DNA of 64,000 bases from assembly GCA_013398955.1 (NCBI GenBank), contig VWPU01004884.1:1-64000 (forward strand), written 5' to 3'. This DNA comes from Callaeas wilsoni (Eukaryota > Chordata > Aves > Passeriformes > Callaeidae). The position numbers and the translations under genes were made by a program. This document shows positions 1-12,400 of the stretch, one piece after another (the stretch's first letter is position 1; each line of letters begins with the position of its first letter). The notes beneath the pieces are model-generated. The model saw only the letters and a program-made list of their open reading frames with translations, did not search any database and was not told where the DNA came from.

Positions 1-49
1 CTCCTCCTGCGCCTCCTCCTCCTGGCCGCCCCGCTGCAGCCCGGCAGAG
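1..49 (+). CDS. ITGB5: ITGB5 exon 1 (partial): signal peptide
   Basis: The reading frame gives a Leu/Ala-rich hydrophobic stretch ([16 protein letters not shown], residues 1-16) fitting the core and cleavage region of a secretory signal peptide. The donor is GTAAGG at 50. The exon ends with the first base of a Gly codon, completed by GT of exon 2. The initiator ATG and n-region are outside the window. Confidence 0.88.
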
Positions 50-420
50 GTAAGGGCCGCTCCGCTCCCGCCGCCCCGGGCCCTGCGAGCGCCGCTCCGG
101 AAGGCGGCTTGTCCCCCAGACCCGCCTCGTTGCTCTCTGTTACCGTCTGGGTTCTCTCCTCCTCTCGCTCCCCTTCCCGGTGCCTCCTCCCGGCGCCCGC
201 TTTTCCGTGCGCCCGCAGCCGGCGGGACGCGGGTCTCCGCTGTCTCCGTGCCCGGGGGTGGCCACTGCGGGGGCTCTCCGCTCATCCCCGCCGGCCCCGG
301 TACGGCGCTGCGCCCCGGCTCCCCTCCCGCCGTGCCCCCGGTAGCGGGCGGCGGGGACCCGCGCTCCGGCAGCGCTGCGGGGCACGGACCGCATCCGCGG
401 GCTGTTACGCCTTCGCCTTA
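1..420. promoter_or_regulatory. 3' part of a CpG island over exon 1 and early intron 1
   Basis: The first roughly 420 bases are very GC- and CpG-rich, and CpG density falls sharply after about 420. This is typical of a housekeeping-type vertebrate promoter island extending into intron 1. The core promoter and transcription start must lie upstream of base 1, so none is annotated. Confidence 0.75.
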
Positions 421-3400
421 AAAAGCACGGAACTGCTATTTATACACCTCGCTCTGTGTATATTCCTAATGGAGCGGCTGCAGCTACTTCTGTTCAGGGA
501 TAAGCACTTCCCCGGGATGTTTTCCTGAGCGCTGTGCGTTAATCGATGGGATGAGGAGTAGCAGCAGAAAGCCACACACAGGCTGTCGCCCTGCCGGTGA
601 CCGGTCTCCACGCTCGCACCTTGTACAGTTCCTCACTTGCACCTTGTACCGTCCCCCTTTTGCGTGGCACCCAGAGAGAGAAGTCCTTGTCCCCCGTGGG
701 GATGCTCTCACGGTTTCCACACACACGTGAACTGCAGCGCAGTTTGGAACTCCACTGCAGCAGTACTGCAAATGGGGTTTTTCTCCTCGGTGAGCACTTG
801 AGGAAACTTTTTTAGAACAAGGGTGCCCACAAAATGCCTAAGTCCACCATTCCAGTACTTACTCTCAGTGCTTGATATTTTAATGAGTAATCTTAAGAAG
901 AGTCTCATCTTGCAGAGTGCTGTGGCACGTGACTGCAAAAGCTCAGAAGAGGTTTTCTTAACTTTATTTTTTTTGTGTGTCTGATCCATGAAATTGATGG
1001 TTCAGTATTGCAGCAGACCATCTCGAGTCTCTTAGAATGCTTATTGCAAGCACAGAGAAAATGATCTTTTTTCACGCTTAGCTGCATAAAGTGCATCGCT
1101 TTTTTTTTTTCCCCTCTGTCTTCCCTAAGCAAGCCAGTACATTCACCACCGTTTGAGGAGATGCCCAAACTAGGATTTCTTGCAGAACAGGTTTAAAATG
1201 AGGTCTGATTGCCTGGAGCATCTTTATGAGTAAATTTGCTGAGTACTTTTATCAGAGTTTCCTATCTTGCTCTGCATCTGTAGTTTGATGTGTTAAAATC
1301 TCCGCTGTCTAGTGGGATATACTGTCTTCCTGTGCTTTTTTGGGCTCTCCTACAGCTCAGTCCAAGGGAAGGATGCCATTTGGAGATGTCCTTTGTGCTT
1401 GCTGGACACTACTGTGCAAAATAAATGGGGTGCAGGACTTAGGACTCAGTGGCATCAGTGTGAAGGACTGTGTGTGGGCTGTGCAGCTCAGCAATCCAGA
1501 GGGCTGGATTATTTACCTGCAGAGTAATCCCAGCTAAATCCTGGATGGAATTTTCCCCACTTAAGAAGTTCAGTTGATTTTTCAGGAGTGGTTTCATTAA
1601 CTGTACCACAGTCAAAGAGCAGACTGAGTTCCTTCTAGTCTCACTGGGTGACTTGGCCCAGCATCTGCAAAGATCTGGACTGGCATGAGCATCATCAGGT
1701 CCTTCCTCTGCCTGATTCAGGAAAGACTGCACTGAATCAAGCACAGCAAAGACTTGCATCTGGAAAATCCTGCGTGTTTCTACTCCAACTCAAAAAGCTC
1801 AGGTTTCAGTCTAAAATTGGAGGGCTTCACAAAGCTCTGTTTTCACAACAATGCTGGAAATGGTTTAGTGTTGCTACAGAATGGAAAGAAAAGCATACTT
1901 GGAAACTTCAAAAGCTGCCACCGGGAGGAACGTCACCCCATGGCTGGCCACAGGAGCGTGGGCTGCTTTGGTTACGGCATGCAGTGGAAGGAGGAGAGCT
2001 TGGTTTTCATTCAGCTATTACTGTGACTAAGTAAACTCTCATAAATCCTGCAGTCGGGAATGGAGGTAAATACTTCCATGCGGATGGGCAAGTGAAGCTG
2101 TGGGAGAGCCAGGCCTGGGTAGCTAGGGTACTAATGCAAGAATTTGCTATATAAAGCCCATTATTTTTGCTGGGTTACCCTGTGCACGGCTGCCAGAGCG
2201 GCAGCTCTGGAGGAGAGGCTTTGGGCCATGTGGTAGGGTTTCCAAATGCGAATGTTAATTGCTGTCTAAATTTTAACTCAATTGAACGAGTTACATTTTG
2301 CTTTATACTAGCTATTTATGTTTTGAGCTGTTACAATGTCCAGAAGCTGGAATATAACTTCTGAATGTGAACAAGGAATGAAATGCCTGCGTATGTGGTA
2401 ACAGCCAGAAGGAAAAAAAAACCCTCACACTCTTAAGAAGGCTCTTGTTTGGTATGAATGAGCCCAAGGAGCCTGTTTGAATGAGAGCCATAGAGAGAGT
2501 CCAGGGCTTGGCTTCTGGGGTTAGAGTTAACCACCTTGCGGGCAGCAGAGAGCCGTCAGTGCAGGGCTCTGGCACAGTCAGGCCTCTGGGATGACTGAGA
2601 ATGACTGACAGGACCTACTTATCCTCTTTTTGTTTTTAGTCCAGGGCACGCTAGGTTTTCCTCCAGCTGTCCAGCTTGATTCACTGCTTCCTGTGCTCAC
2701 AGCTCAGCCCCCTATGGGAGCGACCCAGGCAGCCACTGCTTTCCATTTCTTGGTGCCCTATTCACATGAGATATGGCAAAAATCCTTCTTCCAAAGCTCT
2801 CATGGCAGAAAGTTCTTGGGTCAGGAGAAAACTTCATGTGGTTCTTCAGCAGCTATTGGCAAGTCTGTGGAATCTGCAGATTACACCCAGTAGCAGCGTG
2901 GTGTGCTGGTATCTGCAGATGTAACTGGCTGAAAATAGAGGCCTGACAATGCTTTTATTGACATTTGGGTTGGAAAAAATAGCAGACTGGGAGTTCAAGC
3001 CTGAGGCGTTTCATTTGGAGTGTGCAGCCTCTGTGCTGAAACCTCGGTTGAAGATTTCTTTAATCATTTATTGACAGTGGAAGTTAATAGCTGGACCCGA
3101 GGGAGCTGGGCCATTGGTGGTATCGAAGGGCACATTCATAGCCACAGGCATGCTTGAACAAGCTGCTTCATTCAAAGTCCATACCATTGATGTCTACTTC
3201 AGCTGTACTTCCACTTCATTTTTAAAGCCCAAAGCCCAAAAGGTGGATTTTGTAAGTGAAACTTGCTCGGCACCCCTTGTGCTGCCGGACACCAGCAATC
3301 CAGGAGCAAAGAGCATCAGCCTGGCTGATGCCCCTGCTGGGATCACAGGCAAGGAGAGCCCTCAGTGTCTTCCACCTCTGCTGCCTTGGACACGTCCCAG

Positions 3401-6400
3401 TGCAAACACACTGCAAGCCTTAACCTGGATATCCTGTGGAAATGTCTCTTGTAGTAAAATAGAAGTAATTTACTGTAACATTAGTCCACTGTGAAAATCA
3501 CCCATGAGGAAAGGGGAGATGAGTATGTTTTAAGAGTGCTTTAATATGAAAATTTTGGGGAGAAGCCTGCCCATATATTCGGCTAGAAAAATGAGAAGAT
3601 ATGCCTAAAGATGTGACTTTAAAAGTCAGCATCTCAGGGGCTTTTGGACAGCCAGCTCCATGTTTCAGACTGGTCAAACAGTTATTGCCTTCTGTCCACA
3701 GCAATGGGAGTATTTGATTAGGCAGATGAGTAGCTGGACTCTTTGATTAATGAGAAACCATTGAAAAAGAGTGAAGAAAAATCACTAGATGCAGTCATAT
3801 TTTAGAGGTTCTCAGCACCCCAAAGCAAGCGTCTGTTCTTTTCATTCACCTTGGGGAAAGAAAAGAAAACAAGACCTCCTTACAGGTGAAGAGATTTACA
3901 GCTTCTTCTGCCTTTTAGGCTCCTGAGAGATTATTTGCTCTTGTTTGAATTTACAGTGTGTTTAGCATTAAGAATGTCTCAGAACCCCACTAAACACTGT
4001 TTTGGAGTGGAATAACCATTCAGCCCATGCTGTTCTCTCTTGCTGAAGGTCTCAATCTGTGCACCAGTGGAAGCGCCACGTCCTGCGAAGAGTGTCTCCT
4101 CATCCATCCCAAGTGTGCCTGGTGCTCCAAGGAGGTAGGTGGGCACACCTCGTCTGTCTTGCGTGCTCTTTATAATGCTGGAAGGGAGCTCTTTGCTCAC
4201 CTTGCCTGTTCCTGACTCAGTCCCATGCCGGAAGGGGTGGCTGAGGGCAACGGGTGCTCCATGTCGAGTGTGCTCTGGGTGTACGTGACTCCTCAGCTCT
4301 TTGACATCATAGGAAATAAGTCTTTGACCCCACTGGCCCCCATACACCCTCAACAGAGCAGCACTGTTCCTTCAGTCCTTCTGTCCCTTCAATTACCTTC
4401 TTGTTTTTGGTGGATGCTGTGTCCTTGCATGGGCTCTGTGTTGCAGGGAGCCTTGCTCCAAAGCTCTCTCCCTAAAAAGCCCCAAGCCCCTGGCTAGCAT
4501 CCTGCTACGTGTCCCTTGTCCCGTGGGCTGGCATGGCATGAGCTCTTTGTCTGTAACAAAGATAATTCTCCTTTCTGAATCTATTGTGTCATTTTGTGGG
4601 GGTGACCCATGCTTCTGGCATCGGTGCCATAAGTTGCACAGAGTAACTGAGCAGTTCAGAGGGAAAATACATCCTTGTGTTGATGCTGAAGCTGCTCACC
4701 TGTAGTTCAATTGTGCCTCCTTGTTTGTGAGGAATTGCAGATACCTCCCCATGCTCCCTCGGGGCTGCTCATGGGTTTAGATCTATATATGTAATCCAAT
4801 ATATGTCTTATCAAGTAGACTTACAATTTCTAGAGAACAAAGTGTGTGAAAGACCTAATAATGTCTGATGCATAGAAAGCAATTGCCTGCTTAGTGCCTG
4901 TCCTAGGTGTTCAAGAGAGAAGTATGGATGCTCTCAGAAGCATGGAAAAACCATGCCTTGCAGGCACAGCTGCTGTGTCAGGAACCAGGTTTGGGATGTG
5001 AGAACCCCAGAGCAGTGGATGATCTTGAACCTCTTGATGGGCATGGCCAGTGGTGATGCTGTTCTGTTCCCTGCTGACCCTTATTCCTCTAGTGTGGCCA
5101 TCCCTGCCCCCTTTTGAGCGCTCACTTCACCTTCCAGCTGCAGCGGGTGTTGCTGAGCTGAGGATGCAGGCACTGCCCCCTGTGCTGTTCCCATCCGTCC
5201 TCCTGCCAGGCCTGCCTGGGCTGGCTGCAGCTCCTCAGGGCAGAGGATGGAGTTGGGCATGGAGATGGATGTGGGCCCAAGGTGGCTTCCAATCCCCCTG
5301 GTTTGGCTGGGTCTTGGAGGGTGCCCCAGCCACTGGCTTTCCAGGGCTGTTTCACTGTATTTTTCACTGATAAGCACAGTTGCAGTCCAAGGAAAACCTC
5401 ACAGTGCTACAACACCACGCTGCCTGACAGTGTAATAGCTTTCATGGGTTGTTCTTTTTTCAGCAAGACAATTGGTGTACAGGGGGGAAAGGGTAAAGCA
5501 ATAGATCTTGCTGCTGAGACATCTTGTAAACAGCTGTAAGAGCTCCTCTTCCAGCCAGCTGATCTGTGGTGGTGAGATTGGATCCAGGAATGCTGGCTAT
5601 TAAGCTATGAGTACCCAATAGCTTGTGCTTTTTCAGTTGTTTTTTTCTTACTTGGCATCAAAAGACAACTCTCTGCAGAATGCTGTGAGTGGAAATGTTT
5701 ATCTGGTGGTCACTGTGACCACTAGCTGTACTAGTGGGACTGGCAGCCTGACTCTTATCATGCAAACAAGATAGTTACCAAAATAAAGAAAATTCCTAAC
5801 TGGAATGGAGTAGGCCAAGGAGGAAGATGGGTGTTTTCAGGGAAGTCCTGTAATACTTCCTGACCTTTAGCCTGCAGCAGCTATTTAAAAATATACAGTT
5901 CAAGGTGTTTTGTGCCGAGAGCTACGTGTTTAAAAGCCGCTGTTCCCATTACATGCTACATGCTAAAACTTAGCAAGTTCTTATTCTAATTCTGTATTTT
6001 TTTATTTATTAATTTTTTAGAATGTACTGTTTGAAACTAATTATTTCTCTTTAGCTGAGATCATCAGGTGAGGTAATGGGATTTCAAAAGATACCTGGAG
6101 TTTTTCAACTTCAGAAAGTTTTAAAGTAATATTACAAACTCTATAATATCTGCTTTCTTTTCATAGTCATTTCACCACCTTATTCCCCCTCCCTCTGCTG
6201 CAGCCTAGTCAGGTTATTAAATTTATTAAATAGCTCTTAATGTGTTTTCCTTAGCTTTCTCCATTAGCTGCCATTTGCTATCTATGTTGCCTGGGTCCAT
6301 ATATGTCAGTCAAATTTTGTAGCTCTGCTGCTGTTTAAATATCAGGGGTAAGATATTGGAGTGGGTTTCATAGATAGCAGCTGTGCTGTGGCAGAACCTC

Positions 6401-9400
6401 AGTCAGCTGATTTGTGTGTATTTTGTGCTCCCTTTGCATTTACTTTACAGGTTTGGGAGCAAAATGGGCCGTCTTTTATCAACTTCGTAAGCAACAATTA
6501 ATAATTTTGTCAGGAAATATATATAGTAGAAGTCTATCAGTACATGTAGTATAATTCTATATATAATGTATACAGTATGTTTAGAGATGTCTGTTACATG
6601 GTTTCTGTATATATATATATATGTAAATATATGTATATACATTCTATAGTTGTATATATAATTGATCTTCCTGTATATATATACCTTCTTGTATTTCCTT
6701 TGGGGAAATATTTGGGGAACAATATCGCTTGGTGGTACCATCACACCAGTTTGCTTGGGAACCCCATCCCAGTAGTTTCCCAGGAGGGATAAGGTCCCTT
6801 GAATTTACACTGCCTTGAATTGTGAGGGTAAGGGGATGTGTACAGACAGATCTCACAGCAGAGCAGTCAGGGCGCTCTCACCTTATGACTGCCACCTCCT
6901 AACCTGTGGGTACAGGGTGCATCACGTCCCCTGGCTTGGCTGGACTTCTTTTCACTTCTGCTTGTGTTCAGCATCTCTCTTCCCATCCAAAGGGGTGATG
7001 ATGGATGAGCTGATGATAGCAGCTTCTGGTGTGCAGCAGCCCCAGAGCCTCCAGGGGCTGCTGAGCTAACCACAAGTCTTTGGGCTCTGGGAAGTTTGGG
7101 AGCAGACATTGATTCTGTTGGCTCGTGGAAGAATACCTTGAAAGGCAGGCCTTAAAGGTGGTGATTTCAGTGGCACTTAGGAGGTGTGAATATGGGGCCT
7201 TAACCATCACCTGAGCGTGCCTTGAAACAGGGCTCTCTGAGGGAGAATGACTCTTGGGGTGATGGAGACTGCTGCAGCCTTTCCGTCCATGCTGGAATCT
7301 GCAAGGTCCAGGAGAAGCTGGAAAGGGATGAGAAATTGCTGACCCGGTGCTGGTGAAATATTCTGACTGGAAACTGCACACTGGCCTGTGGGGTTGCTGT
7401 GATCTTTGTGGCAGCTGGTTTCCATGTGTGGGAAAGGAGGATGCTTGTTGAATTTTTTGCAGTGGCACCTGGTTGCCCAGGCTGAGCAGGACTTACTGGG
7501 TTTGCTGGGGAGAACAGGGAGCTCTGGAAGTGGCTTAAGTGCTGTCCTTTGAGCTGCCAGGGCAGGTGTGATAGACAGGTGGGGGTTGTGATTGTGATAA
7601 ACCTGCCTTGAGTTATTGCAGGGGGGGAAGCTCTTCTAAAGACCATTTGGGAGTACCAGTATGGGGGGGAAATTTCACCACTGCGTTTTCTTTCTTGCTG
7701 CTTTGGGGAGCAGAGTACCAGTGTGCAGAGGCTCCTGTTGCTTGTTAGATGTGTTTGTTAGGTGGATGAACTGTGTTCACCTATCCACTACCTATGGGGA
7801 TGCATTTGTGTGTGTACATGCAAACCAGAGATACACATTAATTAAACTGAAATGTCCTTTTTGAGTAGGTGAACTGAAATTTCCCCAATGTCACCCCTCT
7901 GTTTTCCAGCAGGTGCTTTTACCCCATCCTCTCCAATCTCAGAAATGTATGCCCAGAGAATGAGGAAAGAAAATCAAGGATGTTCCTAAAGGGAACATGT
8001 CAAGTGTTTTTTTAAATGCAGAAAGCAGGCGTATTTCAGACTGAATTAATGCAGAACTGGATTGATTAAAGCAAAAAATGATTGAGACCTTCAGCAAAAG
8101 AGAACAGGATGGGCTGAATGGTAGGGACATGCCCAGTCAGGAATTAGATATTAGATACAGTGAGTGCTATTCTCCATTTTTATAGCATGAACCAAGCAAT
8201 TTGTCTTAAAACTGTCAAACTGATGAGCATGTAATTGTCACGCTGTTGTCTCCATTCATTCTGCCTGCTTGTGTGCATTCCCCTTTGTGAGCTTGTTAGC
8301 ACCGAGGCTGGACCGAGATGTGCCCGGGGGCTGGAGCAGCCAGAGTTACTGACAGGGGTGGGGGACCTTCCCCAGCCAGTGCTCCTCTGTGGCACGAAGC
8401 AAAGTTTGGGGTGGTTCCTGCTTGTGAGGGGCATCTGCTGCGTTTCTTGCCCAAGCAGGCCTGCAGGCAGACGGTTGGCAGGTATGTGGGCACACTGAAT
8501 TGCTTAACTAACCGCAGGGTGTTCTCTGCCTGGGGAAAATCGGGGTCTAAACCAGCGTGCTGTGTCTGAGCTGCTGTGGGGCTGCCTTTTGGTGTGGTTC
8601 TCATGAGCTGTCTGGACCTGTGCAATGCTCCTTACTCCCCTGCTCATCCTTTTTCCCTTTACTGAACCTCCATGAGCCTTGGTTTTCTCTGTCACAGAAA
8701 ACCTTGCACTAGAGTTGGACGGTACCTGTTATCCCCAGTTCTGGCTTTGGGTTTTGACCTACGGATGCAGACTGGGTGTTTGTTTTCAGGGTGCAGTGGT
8801 GATTGCTGGGACTTTCCAAGGCCACTGTCACACCCCTGCTCAGTCTTACTCTGCCTGGGTAAGAAATCAAGATGAAGTAGGGGTCAGTCCTGCACCCCTG
8901 GGTGCTGAGCTGCACCACCCTCCCCTCGGGCATCTGCACCCCTGAGGGTGGGCATTTTCTTCCACCTCAGGTAATATGGCTTTTCACTGAACAAGAAAAT
9001 AGCTGGATTTGATTGGAGCTGCAAGTTAGCGATTGCTGCCCTTTGACAAGTCCTCTGGACCCATTTTAGAAGAAAGTTTAGAGAAAATAGCTGGGTCAAG
9101 CAAGGGGGACCCGGGGACTGGAGGAGCACAAAGGTGCTGCTGACCTAAAAGTTGTGTAGGGGCTTTCCCCCAACCTCCTGGACTTCCTTTGGAGTCTTTG
9201 GAGCAGACCCTGGGAAGGCTTGGAAACACCTGATCGAAGCTGCAGTTATGTCAGCAGCCCTAAATATTGTCCTATTTGGATGCTTCTCTCCAATGTTAAT
9301 TACTTTAGAGTATCTAAACACCCCCAGCTGTGCTCTTGGGCTGTTCGTGTTGCTTTTTGCACAGCTGGAGTGTCCTTTCTAATAGGTGGCAGCAGAAATG

Positions 9401-12400
9401 AGCTGGCAGAGGTGTTCACCTGGAGCTGTGGTCTGGGTACTGGGAGAGCAGGAGAGCATCTCCCCCTGGGTGCCCTGCTGCTGTGTGGATAGGCCCAGGA
9501 GAACACCTGGACCCCACCAGCTTTTTGCTGATTTCAGGTAAAACCACATCCGAGAGAAACTTTTCTCCAAGTCTGCCTGAAACGTGCGGCCCTGAAAGGC
9601 TGGGCGTTGTTTTCAGTCTTGTGAGGGATTATGATTTTTATTTTGTCATGCTGGAGATGATTTAAATAGTCCCAGTCCTCCTTTTTTTGGAAGTTCATCT
9701 GTTTACACGACGCATTCCAAGAAATTTGTGTTCGCATCCATCTGATGTGCCGTCGTCGGTTTCTTGGCTGGACCCTGCTGCTGGATGCTGGAATGCAAAT
9801 CTCGCATTTTTCAAATAGCGTTGGGACCTTGCAGTGAGAAAAATGCAGCTGGAAGCCTCTGTCTGTGTCCCAGGGCCCTGTATCCAAGCCTGTCCTTGAG
9901 GGACCCCTGGAGATCACCCCACGAGGATCTGTCAGGAGCCTCTCCCTCCTTGATGTTTCTCCTGTCCTCTGCCATGCTGGAGCTTCAGCAATAAGTGAGG
10001 TTTATTCAGCCCCACACTGGTTTTGGCTGAACAGCTGGAGGAGCTGGCATGGCTGCAAGCATCTTCTCTGCATTTTTTCATGTCGTATTAGTCCCTCAGC
10101 CCTGGAGCTGAAGAGGGTTGTCTCTATTGTTGTAGTGCAGAAATAAGTAGGAATCAACTGTTGAAAATCCAGTAAGTTTTGGGCATGTGACTTGTTCCCT
10201 TTGGCACTTTTGGGGAGGGAAAATAAAGGCATTCTAACAAACAGGCTCTTTGCAAAAGAGTGCATTGTGTTCCCGGCTGTTCCTGAGTGCTGCCCTGCAC
10301 AAGGCTGCTTTGTGCACCACGCACGGCGCTTGCAGCAAGGGCTGGAGCTCTGGGATGGGTGCTGGGAGACTCCTGGCCATGCTTTGGGAGTGGCTGCTGC
10401 CTGCACCTTGCTGCCTGTGCCTAACTGCCTGCGATGGGCACGGATTGCATTTCCACCAGCTCCTGTGAAGTCTCTCCCCCCTCCCTTATTCTCCACGCTT
10501 CTGTGGGGACATGTGGCGTCTCATCCAGGGAAGAGGGTGCAGGTTCCTGGAGCCACCCAGCCTGTCTTCAGCTTCACATCTTTACTTGGCTCTCTCTGGG
10601 TTGGTGGGTTTGTCCTGCTTCCCTAAGTGCCACCTCCTTGTCCTTTCTTCTGTCCTTTGCAAACCTCCTTTGAGACGATGCATGTGCATAAAATAATAGG
10701 GATGGCAGTGGGCTGTCCCTGCAGCAAACTCAGTGCTTTGCCTTGTTCTCTTAAGGCCAGGGCTGGGAACAGGTGCTGCTGCTGTGGCTGGGCTGAAAAC
10801 ACAGGCTTAGGTTTCTGTTTCTCTGCTCTGCGAGCAAATTCAGTGTTCAAATCCTCATAGAATTTCCTCTTCTGGTTGATCCCTTTGAAAGGCTCAAGGC
10901 TCAGTGCAGGCTCCTTCCAAGTACAGTCATCACAAAGGACACCAGCTTCTCCTTGTCATCTCCCAGTTGTTAGATACCACCGTGTAAAACAGAGCCCCTG
11001 CTGTGGGATTGATGTATTCATGTATTCCCCTCCACTTCTTTTTTTGTCCATTCTCCACTCCCCAGGATTTCAGCAGCACAAAGTCCATCACATCCCGGTG
11101 CGACTTCCTGCAGAACCTGATTGCAAACGGCTGTGCCGGAGCCATTGAGAACCCCAGCAGCAGCATCAGTGTGGTGAAGAACGTCCCTCTGAGCAGCAAG
11201 GGCTCTGGCCAGACCCACCTGGACGTCACGCAGATCATGCCTCAGAAGGTCGCCTTGAATCTTCGTCCTGGTGAGTCCCCAGCAGCTCCGTGGGGTGTGG
11301 GGGAAGGGAGAAAGGGTGGCCAGGACATGCCAAGAGCCTGTTGTAGCTCGTGGCCTTGTAGCCCAATAAAGCAGGTGACTGCTGGTCCCCTCCATACCTT
11401 TGAACTTTGGTGGTGCATCACAAACAGGTTTGGGGCTGGGGCACATGTCCTCTGTGAGAGGACCCTGTTGTTGGGCAAAGTCAGTTAAAGCCCGCCCACA
11501 ACTGCTACCAATAATGGTCTTAACACTTGCATGTGTTTAAAAGGAACCTGCTCGGCTTAAAAATGCATAGAAGGAGTTAAAATAACTTTGATTCCTCCAC
11601 TAGGCTGACAGGGCATGACTCTAAACTGAGACAGCTTCTTCTATAAATTGGAAACAAACCCACATATCTGTTTTCCGTTGGTATGCAAAAGAGCTATGGG
11701 ATCAAGGCAGAAGATGTAGATTTGAACTTGTGACTCAGGCCTTGGACTGTAGCCAGGTCCCTCTTTCATTCTCCTGAGCCATCACTTTTCTTCAATCTCT
11801 TCCTTTTAATTAAAAATTAGAAGGGAACGGCTCATCTGAGCCATGCATGCATGCTTGTTATCAAAAGTTTTTGCATGGTGGGGGGAGGCTTTAATGTGGG
11901 TTTAGAATTCTTGCAAAAATTTGGCAGCTGACATTTCTGAAGAGGGGTAAAAAAGCTCTTTATTGCAAAGATAAGAAGCAAATATAAAAGCTTGATTCAT
12001 TATAAGCGATTGGTGTGGGTTTCTAAGGCTTACAGTTTTGAAACGGCTCTCACAAGCATACAGAAAAGTGAAATACTGATGTTTTGCCCAAGAAAAACAG
12101 GGGTTTGAGCTGGTGTTCATGCTACCAGTGCTCTCCCAGAGCCTAGCAGTTGCTGCAAGAGTTTTTGTTTTAGCTGTGTAATTTAACAGATGTCATGTAC
12201 AATTAGCTTCCTCAGCTGTCATTGGTCAGACCCTCGAATCTAAAATAATTTGCTTCAAAGCCTTAAAATCAGATACCTGAGAGCAGTCACTGCTTTACGT
12301 ACATCTGGATGCATGGCTTCTGCCACTGAATATTGTGTTTTAAAAGGGAGCAAAAGGGAGTTGTTATTACTGCTGTTTCTTGAGGCAATTCCTGACAGAA

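Noticed and set aside
6445..6792. Tyr/Ile-rich frames on both strands near 6.5 kb
   Set aside because: Products of TA/TG microsatellite sequence, which is open in several frames.
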